DNA of 64,000 nucleotides from Mongoliimonas terrestris (GTDB lineage: Bacteria; Pseudomonadota; Alphaproteobacteria; Rhizobiales; Pleomorphomonadaceae). The stretch is taken from positions 62,001 to 126,000 of the forward strand of contig NZ_MSIG01000002.1 in assembly GCF_001927285.1 (NCBI RefSeq), given 5' to 3'. The stretch's first letter is position 1. The number at the start of each line of letters is the position of its first letter. Position numbers and translations under genes: made by a program. The notes under the pieces are model-generated. The model worked only from the letters and a program-made list of their open reading frames with translations. It was not told the DNA's origin and did no database searches. Of this stretch, positions 50,874 to 62,400 are shown piece by piece.

Positions 50874-52682
50874 TTGGTTAGCAACGATTATACTAATGAT
50901 TCCGCGCCGCAAACGCAAGCGGAAACAGCTAAAAACATCACCGCATCGCTCGCCGATCTTTCCCGGTCGATCGCCGCCGATCGCCCGATGGTTGCCGACG
51001 CTATCGACGCCGAGCTTGACGCCCTAGTGGTGGAGCTGAAGGCCGAGGCACCCGTCGACGACATCGACGCCATGCTCGCCGACCTCGACATGACGAGCGA
51101 GGCCGTTCACGTCCCGGCTGAAACCCCGATCGAGCCGGACGACCTCTCCGACGAGGAACTGAAGCGTCTCCTGGATGACCTCTACATGGGTCCGCCCGGC
51201 ACCCATTACCCCACTTGGGATGAAGAGCAGGCCGCGTCCGAAGAGCCCGTTCCGGCGCCCGTGGAGCCCTCCAAGCCGCTGGACAATTTCCCGACAAAGG
51301 CACGTCGGCGCCGTCGTCGCTCACAGATCCGCAGCCGCGAAGACCGCAGGATTCTCCCGGATTTCAACGCCGGCAAGAAGGCGTCGAAGTTCGTCGCCTC
51401 GGCGCGTTCAGTGCACGAAGTTTCCTCTCATCACACCGCCCCCTCTACCACCCTCCCAAGCACCACAAGCACCACAAGCACCACAAGCACCCCAAGCACC
51501 CACCCCACACCCACCAACGAGAAGACCAACACCACGGGCGGGCCGACAGGCCCGACCGAAAAGCCTTCCCGCTTACCTGCCTCTTGGCGTCACCAGACCG
51601 ATGACCTCAAGGTGCTTGCCTTCAACCGTGCCCTGGACACCGCCGACACCAAGCCCCACGCCTTCACCATCAACATCAACCCGGGCATTGAAGCCCGCCT
51701 CCGTGCCGCCCCAGACGTTGAGCGTGGCAAGCTGCAAGAACGCCTCGGCCTCTATCTGAAGCGTGTCCTCGGCGCCCCGCGTCCCTTCTGGTTCGCCCTG
51801 GAGCTTACCAAGGCAGGCAGGCTTCACGTGCACGGCGCCGTTGGTCTCCGGCCCGACGACCTCCACGACAACGTCGCCGCCGCCCTCGCCCAGGCAGGCG
51901 GCAAGTGGGCACACAAGGCCGGCGCCGAGCACCAAGTGCACCTTGCGGCCGAATGGTGCCTGGATGGATGGGCGATCTACTCCCTCAAGGATGCCGCCCG
52001 TGCCCGGCGCACCCTCGGCCTTTCCTCCGTCGTCTCATGCACCCAGGACGCCCGCCGCCGTGGCCGCGACCTTTGGGAGGCAGTCCGCGCCGACGTGCTC
52101 GCCAAATCCACACAGAAGCCCGCCCGCGCCCGCAAGCCTTCCCCGGCCACCAATACCGCAGCAAAGCCGAACGCCCGCCTACAGTCTTCTAAATCAAAAC
52201 CTGCACCATCAACGCTTATCCGGCGCCACGCACAGACCTTCACCCCAACCCTACACGTTAACGATTCAGTCAATACTGACTTACAACCTAAGCGCTTGCC
52301 AAATCACCCGAACGCAGTCTATCCAGGAACTGTTCCAACCATGGGGGCACACCATGCACACCGCACTGATTACCGTATCCGAACTGACCGATGTTCTCGC
52401 CGGCCTCTCTCAGATGACGCAGCTTCGGAGCAACGGCTTCTGGATCACTACCGGCACGCACGACACCTTCGGCGCCGTGGTGGCGACGCTTGGCTTTACC
52501 GGCACCACCGCTTGTCTGGTCTCGGCCAAGCCCTTCCGGCCCCCGCTGCCCGACAGCATCACGCGGCTTCTCCAGACCCAGCGCGACGCCCTGGAGGGCG
52601 ACAGCCACTAAGGGGACGACCCGGTAACGAAAGTCCCGTTACCGGGTTGACCACCACATGCGCAGCGCATACAAGACGGTAA
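50874..52682 (+). CDS. HUH-type replication initiator (Rep)
   Basis: 602 residues from a TTG at 50874 (next Met at 50988). The N-terminal ~190 residues are acidic then basic, followed by a Thr/Ser linker (~195-215). The catalytic part (~240-410) has motif II RLHVHGAV (H318, H320) and motif III WAIYSLKD (Y369, K372), the signature of rolling-circle Rep enzymes that nick the origin through Tyr. The last ~110 residues are Arg/His-rich and overlap the gene at 52354 in another frame. The true end is therefore uncertain: a frameshift or lost stop near 52190-52350 is possible. Confidence 0.7.
   Translation: MVSNDYTNDSAPQTQAETAKNITASLADLSRSIAADRPMVADAIDAELDALVVELKAEAPVDDIDAMLADLDMTSEAVHVPAETPIEPDDLSDEELKRLLDDLYMGPPGTHYPTWDEEQAASEEPVPAPVEPSKPLDNFPTKARRRRRRSQIRSREDRRILPDFNAGKKASKFVASARSVHEVSSHHTAPSTTLPSTTSTTSTTSTPSTHPTPTNEKTNTTGGPTGPTEKPSRLPASWRHQTDDLKVLAFNRALDTADTKPHAFTININPGIEARLRAAPDVERGKLQERLGLYLKRVLGAPRPFWFALELTKAGRLHVHGAVGLRPDDLHDNVAAALAQAGGKWAHKAGAEHQVHLAAEWCLDGWAIYSLKDAARARRTLGLSSVVSCTQDARRRGRDLWEAVRADVLAKSTQKPARARKPSPATNTAAKPNARLQSSKSKPAPSTLIRRHAQTFTPTLHVNDSVNTDLQPKRLPNHPNAVYPGTVPTMGAHHAHRTDYRIRTDRCSRRPLSDDAASEQRLLDHYRHARHLRRRGGDAWLYRHHRLSGLGQALPAPAARQHHAASPDPARRPGGRQPLRGRPGNESPVTGLTTTCAAHTRR
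51458..51502 (+). repeat. five tandem 9-bp repeats within rep
   Basis: AAGCACCAC three times, followed by AAGCACCCC and AAGCACCCA. In the Rep frame they encode the Ser/Thr/Pro linker. The 9-bp period could simply be a slippage-prone linker, or serve as iterons bound by Rep, since initiator genes sometimes contain their own origin. Confidence 0.6.
52354..52611 (+). CDS. small phage protein (85 aa)
   Basis: Begins MHTALITVSELTDVLAGL and has a balanced composition with a compact alpha/beta look (GFWITTGTHDTFGAVVATLGF; ITRLLQTQRDALEGDSH). It lies entirely within the 3' end of the Rep frame but in a different phase, and looks more like real protein than the Rep tail does. No domain recognised. 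Confidence 0.55.
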   Translation: MHTALITVSELTDVLAGLSQMTQLRSNGFWITTGTHDTFGAVVATLGFTGTTACLVSAKPFRPPLPDSITRLLQTQRDALEGDSH

Positions 52683-52698
52683 CGTGATAACCGTTACC
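52620..52698. promoter_or_regulatory. paired GGTAACG inverted repeats
   Basis: Two palindromes built from the same half-site: CCCGGTAACG / CGTTACCGGG with a 7-nt spacer (52620-52646), and GGTAACG / CGTTACC with a 7-nt spacer (52678-52698). A fifth half-site GGTAACG lies at about 52920, inside the next gene. Identical arm and spacer lengths suggest cooperative protein binding (operator or iteron-type origin). The second palindrome sits 13 bp before the next ATG, overlapping its leader. Confidence 0.6.
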
Positions 52699-52711
52699 AA
52701 GGAAGCAAGCC

Positions 52712-53488
52712 ATGCCACTGACACCGGCCGAGAAGCAGAAGCGCTATCGCGACAGGCAGCGCGCCAAGACCACTACCGTTGCGGACCTTGAAAGCCGCGT
52801 CGCCACCCTGGAGGCCGAGCTTGCGTCCCTCAAGGCCGAGTTGGTGAAGGTCGCCGCCCTGGTATCGGGCGCCACCGTTCCGGCCCCGGCTTCCATCGGC
52901 GCCGCCGTCGTCAATGCCCTGGTAACGTCACCGGAGGCGCCGCCCGCCGCCGCAACCGCAACCGCCGTTCTAGATGCACCGATTGAAAAGATTCTAGATA
53001 CACCGATTGAACAAGATGAGTTTCCAAACGAGCTGCATCTTGAAAAGCTTAGAGATGTATCCGTTCAGATTGAAGAAATGCTCGCTGGCGAAGAGGTTCG
53101 TGGAGTAAATTTGGCGTTATCCAGGCTGAAAAAGATGTTTGGGCATCTGCCGAGCGATCAAATGCTTGAGGAAGCAAATAATTATGTCGATGGTTTAGGT
53201 TCTGGATCAATCGGAGAATTTGAGCAATATTGGGAGGAAGCTTTTTATACGCTGGAAAAAGAACATGCAAAAGAGAAGAAACGAGCTGCCGCAAATCTTA
53301 AGCGCAAGCTTGAGAAGGAGGAAGCCGCCCGTAAGAAGGAGGAAGCCGCCGCCGTCAAGAAAGAAGAGCGCGCAGCGAAGAAGGCAGCTTCCGCCAAGCC
53401 CAAGCCCGCACCGGAGCCGGTCGCCGAGCCTACCACCCAGGCCGACGCCACCCGCTACGACACGGACGACAAGTGGGGCATGTTCTGA
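52712..53488 (+). CDS. coiled-coil phage protein of unknown function
   Basis: 258 residues, good ribosome site (AAGGAAG). Basic start (AEKQKRYRDRQRAK), coiled coil at ~25-50 (ESRVATLEAELASLKAELVK), Ala/Pro linker, then a less GC-rich middle (~85-190, about 52970-53270) with acidic helices (EEANNYVDGLGSGSIGEFEQ). A Lys/Ala/Glu-rich helix (~190-235) and a short C-terminal tail DTDDKWGMF follow. The AT-rich middle looks inserted. The acidic/aromatic C-terminus resembles tails that bind SSB or polymerase partners; that is speculation. Confidence 0.7.
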   Translation: MPLTPAEKQKRYRDRQRAKTTTVADLESRVATLEAELASLKAELVKVAALVSGATVPAPASIGAAVVNALVTSPEAPPAAATATAVLDAPIEKILDTPIEQDEFPNELHLEKLRDVSVQIEEMLAGEEVRGVNLALSRLKKMFGHLPSDQMLEEANNYVDGLGSGSIGEFEQYWEEAFYTLEKEHAKEKKRAAANLKRKLEKEEAARKKEEAAAVKKEERAAKKAASAKPKPAPEPVAEPTTQADATRYDTDDKWGMF

Positions 53489-53516
53489 CTAACGCTACGA
53501 CGCAATGCCAAAGCAT

Positions 53517-53545
53517 AGGGCGCCCCACCGGGCGCCCTTCCTTGT
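53517..53545 (+). terminator. terminator after the last element gene
   Basis: Perfect 9-bp stem AGGGCGCCC / GGGCGCCCT with a CACC loop, followed by the T-rich TCCTTGTT. It lies 28 bp after the coiled-coil gene's stop. Confidence 0.75.
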
Positions 53546-53607
53546 TGGTGCGGCGAGCCACCCGCCCGGCGCATCGCCTAGCAGCAAGCGCTGGAGCCGT
53601 GACACCC

Positions 53608-53623
53608 GGCTGACTGTTACGGC
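53608..53623. promoter_or_regulatory. putative integrase arm-type site (right)
   Basis: GGCTGACTGTTACGGC, identical to 36459-36474 and in the same orientation, 50 bp from attR. It fits a P-arm/P'-arm pair for the integrase. Confidence 0.6.
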
Positions 53624-53673
53624 CTCTTCAACCACCCTAGGTGTAAGCCATTGATTTTAAATCGGAAATTGGA

Positions 53674-53695
53674 ATTGGCTGGGGGACCTGGATTC
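53674..53695. repeat. attR core (22-bp direct repeat)
   Basis: Same 22 bp as at 36361. It covers the 3' end of tRNA-Gln, so integration leaves the tRNA functional. Confidence 0.88.
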
Positions 53696-53749
53696 GAACC
53701 AAGACTAACGGAGTCAGAGTCCGCTGTTCTACCATTAAACTATCCCCCA
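53676..53749 (-). tRNA. tRNA-Gln (CTG anticodon)
   Basis: 74 nt including an encoded CCA. The acceptor stem TGGGGGA pairs with TCCCCCA. The D-arm has TAATGGTAGA, the anticodon arm GCGGA-CTCTGAC-TCCGT reads CTG (codon CAG), and the T-arm has GGTTCGAATCC. The unusual first T-A pair is typical of tRNA-Gln. Serves as the integration site of the element; the 3' end comes from the phage side of the junction. Confidence 0.95.
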
Positions 53750-54150
53750 GCGGGATCCGCGGCGTAGCCGGGACCGGTGGAGCCCTCAGGGCTCGCCGGC
53801 AGCGCCGTTCTGGTACTCCATCGACTTCTGGCTGTCAACGCACCATCGGCCGCTTCATGACGGTCCGGCGACAGGCCGCCGGGAGCGGCACGGGGATGGC
53901 CGGAGCAGCAGTCCGGCGGGTCGGCGGCGGGTGTTCGATCGCGTTCATCCATCTTTAACCCAGGGCTTCAAAGAAACGCCCGAACGTCCCTGCGCGCCGT
54001 ACCGAAACGGCTGCCCGGGACTTATCATGCTGTCTCGTTCACGCGCCAAGACGCTCTTCCACCCCATTGCCCGGAAGAGCCAACGAACACCAAAGCGTCG
54101 ACCTCAAGAGACGATCCTCGTTCTGTTTCGAACCTGCGGGACACGCATTC
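53750..54150. other. 401-bp spacer right of tRNA-Gln
   Basis: No convincing gene. It must contain the leftward promoter of tRNA-Gln and probably that of the small rightward gene at 54151. No clear -35/-10 pair or repeat could be assigned. Confidence 0.4.
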
Positions 54151-54510
54151 ATGCCGCGCGTCGATTTTCCTGACCAACTTTCTCTTCTTCCTCACCTGGA
54201 GGGCCCGCACGGAACCGATCTCCTGCGCGTCCTTCGCCTCCTCCTCACCGCCGTGGAACTCTCCGGCGACGAAGGCTTGCGGTTGACAAAGGACTCGCCG
54301 CTTGTTGGTTTGGCCCGAACCCTGGTCGGCGGCAGCGGTGCCGGCCATCACACCACGCGGACTGCCATCATGGCGCTGCGCGATCTGGTCTGGCGCGTCG
54401 ACAGCGCCCGATCGCTTCTGGAGCAGCGGCTGGACGCCGCCGGCCGGGTCGAGCTCGCAGCCCTGTTGACGACCGACGACATTCACGTGTTCCTCAACCA
54501 GGAGCCCTGA
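54151..54510 (+). CDS. hypothetical protein (119 aa)
   Basis: From the ATG at 54151 (an upstream ATG at 54067 would add 28 poorly coding residues). Mostly helical: LLRVLRLLLTAVELSGDEGL, a Gly-rich turn LVGGSGAGHH, then LRDLVWRVDSARSLLEQRLD and a terminal DDIHVFLNQEP. No signal peptide or membrane helix, and no family recognised. It lies 61 bp upstream of prfC on the same strand and may be co-transcribed. Confidence 0.55.
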   Translation: MPRVDFPDQLSLLPHLEGPHGTDLLRVLRLLLTAVELSGDEGLRLTKDSPLVGLARTLVGGSGAGHHTTRTAIMALRDLVWRVDSARSLLEQRLDAAGRVELAALLTTDDIHVFLNQEP

Positions 54511-54571
54511 CCGCCCTCGCCCCGACGGGTGCGCCGGGCGATCGGCCCGGCGGAACCCGACTTCGGAGACG

Positions 54572-56188
<1,617 letters not shown>

Positions 56189-56482
56189 GGCCCCTCTCCC
56201 GCCTGCGGCTCGAATGCAACACAAGGCAGGCAAGCGATAGGCTCAGCCTTCGTTGTGGCTTGAACCGCCGGAGTCTGTGACGGATTCTGAACGCCTGACC
56301 CTACCGCGTCGCATCACCATCGGGTGCGCCGCAATACAGGTTGCGGATTGGCGCCGCGGGACGTAATCCGATCGGGGGCGAAGCTTTGTGAACGCTGGTC
56401 GATCCGGGTTGATCAGCTTAGGACCAGTCGCGGCGGGCAGGGTGTTCGTCGACCGAATGGCATACCTTCCGAACGGGGTTCC

Positions 56483-59400
56483 ATGACGAGCGTACTGCGC
56501 GACATTGCGATTGTTGGCTATGCCTGCCGTCTCCCGCAGGCCGACACGGCTGGCGACTTCTGGTCCATCCTGGAACGCGGTGCCTGCGTCGTCTCCGAGA
56601 TCCAGCCCGATCGCTGGTCGCTGAACCGATTCGGCCATCGGGACCGCAAGGAGGCCGGCAAGAGCTACACTTGGCGCGCGGGCCAACTCGACGATCCGTT
56701 CGGCTTCGATCCCACCTTCTTCGGCATCTCCCCGCGCGAGGCGATCCAGATGGATCCGCAGCAGCGCATCCTGCTGCAGGTCGTCTGGGAGGCGCTGGAG
56801 CACGCGGGCCTGCCCGCCGCCAAGCTCGCCGGCAGCGAGACTGGCGTCTATGTGGGCGCATCCAGCGTGGACTATTCCAACCACTTCGTGGTCGATCCGT
56901 CGGCCATGGACATCCAGATGATGACGGGCAACACCCTGTCGATCGTCTCCAACCGCATCTCCTACATCTTCGACCTGAAGGGCCCGAGCTTCACCGTCGA
57001 CACCGCCTGTTCGTCCTCCGTTGTGGCGCTGCACGAAGCGCTGGAGGCGATGCGGTCCGGCCGGATCGACACCGCCATCGTGGGCGGCGTCAACATGCTG
57101 CTGTCGCCCTTCGCCTTCGTGGGCTTCTCGCGCGCGTCCATGCTGTCGCCGACCGGTCTCTGCCGGGCGTTCGACGCGGACGGGGACGGCTATGTGCGCT
57201 CCGAAGGCGCAGTCGCGTTCGTGCTGAAGACGGTTGAGGCGGCCCGGGCCGCCGGCGATCCGATCCGCGGCGTGCTCGTCGGCTCCGGCATCAACTCCGA
57301 CGGCCGGACGGTGGGGCTCTCCCTGCCGTCGACCGACCAGCAGGCGGCGCTGCTTCGCCACGTCTACGACCGCTTCGAGATCGACCCGACCGCCCTCGCC
57401 TACATCGAGGCGCACGGCACCGGCACCCGCGTCGGCGATCCCGCCGAGGCGGAGGCGCTCGGCGCCATCCTCGGGCGGCGGCGCGGCGACCGGCTGCCGA
57501 TCGGCTCGGTGAAGACCAACATCGGCCACCTGGAGGCGGCCTCCGGCATGGCGGGCCTTCTGAAGGCCCAGCTGATCCTGGAAAAGGGCATCATCCCGCC
57601 CTCGCTCCACTTCAACACGCCCAATCCGGACATCGCCTTCGACGACCTCAACATCGAGGTGGTCACCGTCGCCCGGCCACTCGCCGAGACCGGCGCGCCC
57701 CTGCACGTGGGCGTCAACTCGTTCGGCTTCGGCGGCGCGAACGCCCACGCGGTCCTGCGCCAGCCGGCACCCCACGAGGTGGCGCGCGAGCGCATTCCGG
57801 GCAAGCTCGCGCCGCTCGTCGTCTCCGCCCAGTCGCCGGATGCACTGAAGACCCTCGCCGCCGCCTACCGCGCCGAAATCGAAGGCGCCGACACGTCCGG
57901 CGTCGCCCGCATCGCCAACGCCGCCGCCTTCCGCCGCGACCGCCTGGACCACCGGCTGGTCGTGCTCGGCTCGACGGCGGAGGAGATGCGCGCCGGCCTC
58001 GACGGCTGGCTCGCCGGCGAACGGTCGACCGCCCATGTCTCAGGCCGCGCGACGGCCCGCGTGGCGCCGGTCGCCTTCGTGTTCTCCGGCAACGGGTCCC
58101 AGTGGGCCGGCATGGGCCTTGCCGCCTACCAGGGCGACGCGGCCTTCCGCACCGCCTTCGACACGGTCACCCGGCTTTTCATGCGGGTGGCCGGCTGGTC
58201 GCTGCTGACGACCCTCTACTCGGAAGATCTGGAAGCCGACATCGAGCGGACCGAGGTCGCCCAGCCTCTCCTCTTCGCCATCCAGGTGGCGACGGTGGAG
58301 GCCCTCGCGGTGCGCGGCCTGAAGCCCGACATGGTGGCCGGTCACTCGGTCGGCGAGGTTGCGGCCGCCTGGGCGGCGGGCGCCCTGTCGCTGGAGGCGG
58401 CGGTCTACCTCATCCACGTGCGCTCGACACAGCAGGAAGTGACCCGGCACCTCGGCGGCATGGCGGCGCTGCTGACCTCCGCGGCCGACGCCCAGAAGGC
58501 GATCGCCGAGGCGGGCCTCGGCGACGTGGAGGTCGCGGCCGACAACAGCCCGCGCTCCATCACCCTCTCGGGTACCAACGAGCAGCTCGCGGCCTTCGGC
58601 AAGCTCGCCAAGAAGAACCGCTGGGCGCTGCGCAAGCTGAAGCTCGACTATCCGTTCCACTGCGCCCTGATCGAGCCGATCCGCCAGCCGCTGGTCGACG
58701 CGCTCGCCACCTTGCAGCCGCACGAGTGCCGCCTGCCCTACGTGTCCGCCGTGACGGGCCAGCGGGCCGATGGCGCCGCGCTCGGGGCGGACTACTGGTG
58801 GCGGAACGTGCGCCAGCCGGTGCTTTTCCGGCAGGCGGTGGAGACGCTGTCCGAGCTGGGCGCCAAGGTCTTCGTGGAGATCGGCCCGAAGCCGGTCCTG
58901 CAGACCTACGTGACCGATACCCTGGCCGCAGCCACCCGCCCCGGCGTCTCGGTCCCGAGCCTCGACGTGGCCGACACCCTCGGCAGCGATGTGCTCGGCG
59001 CCATCGTGGCGCGCGCCTTCGTGGCCGGCGCCCATGTGGAGGAGACCCGCTTCTTCGGCATTCCGGCCACCATCTCGGTCGACCTGCCGCGGTATCCCTG
59101 GCAGAACCAGCCTTATCGGATCGATCACACCGACGAGGCCGCCGACATCTTCGGCGACGGCGACGACCACCCGCTGCTCGGCTTCCGGGTGCGGCGCGGG
59201 ACCGGCCCGTGGATCGCCGGCATCGACACGGACCGGATTCCGTGGCTCGCCGACCACAAGGTCGAGGCGTCCACGGTGTTTCCGGCCGCCGGCTTCGTGG
59301 AAGCGGCCCTTGCCGCCGCCCGCGAGACGTTCGGCGAGGGGCCGATCGAGATCCGCGACCTCGACATCCTCCGTCCGCTGGTTCTGGAGGACGGCGAGCC

Positions 59401-62400
59401 CGTCGAGTTGCGCACCGAGGTCGATCCGGACCACCACGTGGTCGAGATCGCCAGCCGCCGCCGCCTCAGCGGCGACGACTTCGCGCTTCACGTGCGCGCC
59501 CGCATCGCCCGCCCGCCGGTCGCCACCACCCCGGCGGAGCCGATCCCGGCCGCGACCGAACCCGGCCTCGACGCCGCGGCGCTCTATACGCTGACCCGCC
59601 GCTTCGGCCTCGACTACGGCCCGGCCTTCCGTCGCGCTGCCGCCGTGGCGCCGATCGGCGACGACGCCCTTCACGTGGTGCTCTCGGCGGATCAGGCGGA
59701 AGCGCTCGGCGACGCCGCCATGGTGCTGCACCCGACCCTGCTCGACGCCAGCTTCCACGGCCTCTTCTACCTCATCACCCGGTCGTTCGGCGCGGACGGC
59801 GAGAGCGCCTTCCTGCCGGTCCGCATCGGATCCCTGCGCGTGTTCGTGGCCGGCGCCACTCCGGCAGGCGCGCTGGTGCGCGTGGTGAGGGCCTCGGCCC
59901 GGTCGGTGGAGGCGGTGTTCACCCTCGTGGCCGATGACGGTACGGTGATCGCCCGCGCCACCGGCGTGCGCTTCAAGTCCGTTCGTCTGACGCGGGCAAG
60001 CGATCCGGACGACTTCGTCTACTCCACCACGGCGGTGCGCCTGCCCGAACCCGGCGAGTCGGTTGACCTGCCCGCCCTTTGGGCGGATCCGGCCGCGCGC
60101 CTGGAAGCGCTTGGCCTTGCTGCGGCGGAGGCGGACGATCTCGACGACGGCGCGCTCCTGGTCGACGCCGGCAGCCGGGCGCTCGCCTTCGAGACCCTCT
60201 CGGCGCTCGCCATCGACGGGCGCCTCGACCGGGACGGACTGGTCGCCAGCGGCCGCGTCGCCCCTTCGGCGCTTCCGCTCCTTAACCGCCTGCTCGACGC
60301 CCTCGACGAGGACGGCGCCCTGGAGGACGCGGGTGTCGACGTCCGCCTGTCCGCGGAAAGCCCCTACCCTGCCGCCGATGCGGTGATCGCCACGCTGGTG
60401 GCGGCCCATCCGCAGCGGATCGCCGAGGCGACCGCGCTCGTCCGCCTGCAGGCGGACCTGCCGCGCCGGCTCTCTTCGGGTCTTGCGAGCGACGGGTCGC
60501 CCCTCGGCGCTGGTCTGCAGGAGCATCTGGACTCCTCCGCCCCGGCCGGTGCGCCGCTGAACACGGCCGTCGCCGCGGCAACGCTCGACATGGTGGCGGC
60601 CTGGCCGGCGGACCGGGCGCTCTCCGTCCTGCTCGTCGGGCCGGAATCGCCGGCGCTCGCCCGCCGTCTCGCGGCTTTCGACCACGTGGGCCGCATCGTC
60701 GTCACCGATCCTTCGCCGACCCGGCTCGATCGCATCCGTCTGGACCTTGCCACCGGCGGGGTGGTGGAGGTGGTGGACGCGGTGGACCTCGGCAACGCGG
60801 GCGGCGCGCACCGCCTGTTCGACCTCGTGGCGACAGTCGATCTCCTCGGCCGCAGCGACGGTGCGGTGGCCCTCCAGGGGCTCGCCGCGCATCTTTCTTC
60901 GGGTGCCATCCTGATCGCCGCGGAAGCCGACCCGAGCCTCTTTGCCGACGTCACCCTCGGCCAGTCCGAGGCGTGGTGGCAGGACAGCGTGGATCCGCGC
61001 TTCCCGGTTGGCGCCCGCCGGACAGCCGACGGCCACCGGGCCATGCTGTCGTCGCTCGGTTTCAAGCCCGCGGCCGTGCTGCCGCTCGCCAGCGCGCAGA
61101 CCCGCGGCACGATCGTCGTCGCCCACGCGCCGCTCCGGACGGTTCCGGCCCCGGCCGCGCCCCTCGATCCGATCCTCATCCTGATCGACCGGGATCCGGC
61201 GAGCCGCGCGCTCGCCGACGCCCTTGCCGCCACGGTGGCGAGCGAAGGTCGCCCGGTGCGCGTCGGCGTCGCTCGTCCGATGCCGGACGGACGCGTGGTC
61301 GTGGAAGCGGCGGACGCCGGGTCGGACGCCGACCTCCGCGCCATGATCGCCGGCACGGTGGTCAAGGATCTGGTCTACGCGCCGTCGGTGACGACCGCGA
61401 CCGGCGATCCGCTCGCCGCCGCCGAGGCGCGGATCATGACCCTGCACGGGGTCCTCAACGGCGCCATGAAGCCGCCGGCCCGGCTCTGGGTGCTGGCCCC
61501 CGGCGGATCCGGCGCGGGCGGCGACGGACGCGCGGTGCGGCCGGTGGAAACCGCCGTCTGGGGCCTCGGCCGGGTGGTGATCAACGAATATCCGGATATC
61601 GAGACCCGCCTGGTGGACCTCGCCGTCGCCTTCTCGCCGGCCGAGGCGGCCGACCGGATGGCGCGGCTGATCGCCGATCCGGGTCCGGAGCGGGAGATCC
61701 TGATCGACGAGCGGGGCACCGCCGCCATTCGCCTGCGGTCCGGCCCGTCGTTGGTGGAACCGGCCCTTGCGGCCGCCATCGAGGGTCCCGTCGGCCGTGT
61801 GCTGTCGATCGAGCGCCAGGGCACGCTGGACGGTCTCGTCTGGCATTCGGCCGCCCGCAAGGCGCCGACCGGTGACGAGGTGGAGATCGAGGTGGCCGCC
61901 GCGGGCCTCAATTTCCGCGACGTCATGTGGGCGCTCGGGCTCCTCCCCGAGGAGGCGCTGGAGGACGGCTTTGCCGGCGCGACCCTTGGCATGGAATGCT
62001 CCGGCGTGATCACCCGCGTCGGGCCGGACGCGCGGCGCTTCAAGCCGGGCGACCGGGTCATCTCCTTCGCGCCCGCCTGCTTCGCCACCCACGTGCTGGT
62101 GGCCGAAAAGGCGCTCGCCCCGGTGCCGAGCACGGTGGACCTGGAGGCGGCCGCCACCATCCCGGTGACCTTTCTCACCGCCTGGTACGCGCTCGTGGAA
62201 CTCGCCCGGCTGGACGAGGGCGAGACCGTCCTCATCCACGGCGGCGCCGGCGGCGTCGGCCTCGCGGCCCTGCAGATCGCCCTGTCGCGCGGGGCCCGGG
62301 TGATCGCAACGGCCGGATCGCCCGACAAGCGGCGCCTGCTCGCCATGCTGGGTGCGGCGCACGTGCTCGACAGCCGGTCCCTGGCTTTCGCCGACGAGGT

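Larger units (their letters stand above)
36361..53695. mobile_element. 17.3-kb phage-like integrated element in tRNA-Gln
   Basis: Bounded by 22-bp direct repeats, one of them inside tRNA-Gln. It contains a tyrosine integrase next to attL, an HK97-type head module, TerS/TerL, tail tube, minor tail protein and tape measure, and an HUH-type replication protein with a likely origin. Absent, as far as I can recognise: CI/Cro-type repressor, excisionase, holin/endolysin, and tail-tip/host-specificity proteins. It is either a reduced prophage or a satellite that borrows functions from a helper phage. All genes read rightward. Confidence 0.88.

Noticed and set aside
51430..51510. CRISPR-like array
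   Set aside because: The repeat unit is 9 bp without spacers and lies in the rep coding frame, so it is a tandem repeat, not CRISPR. No other array was seen in the window.
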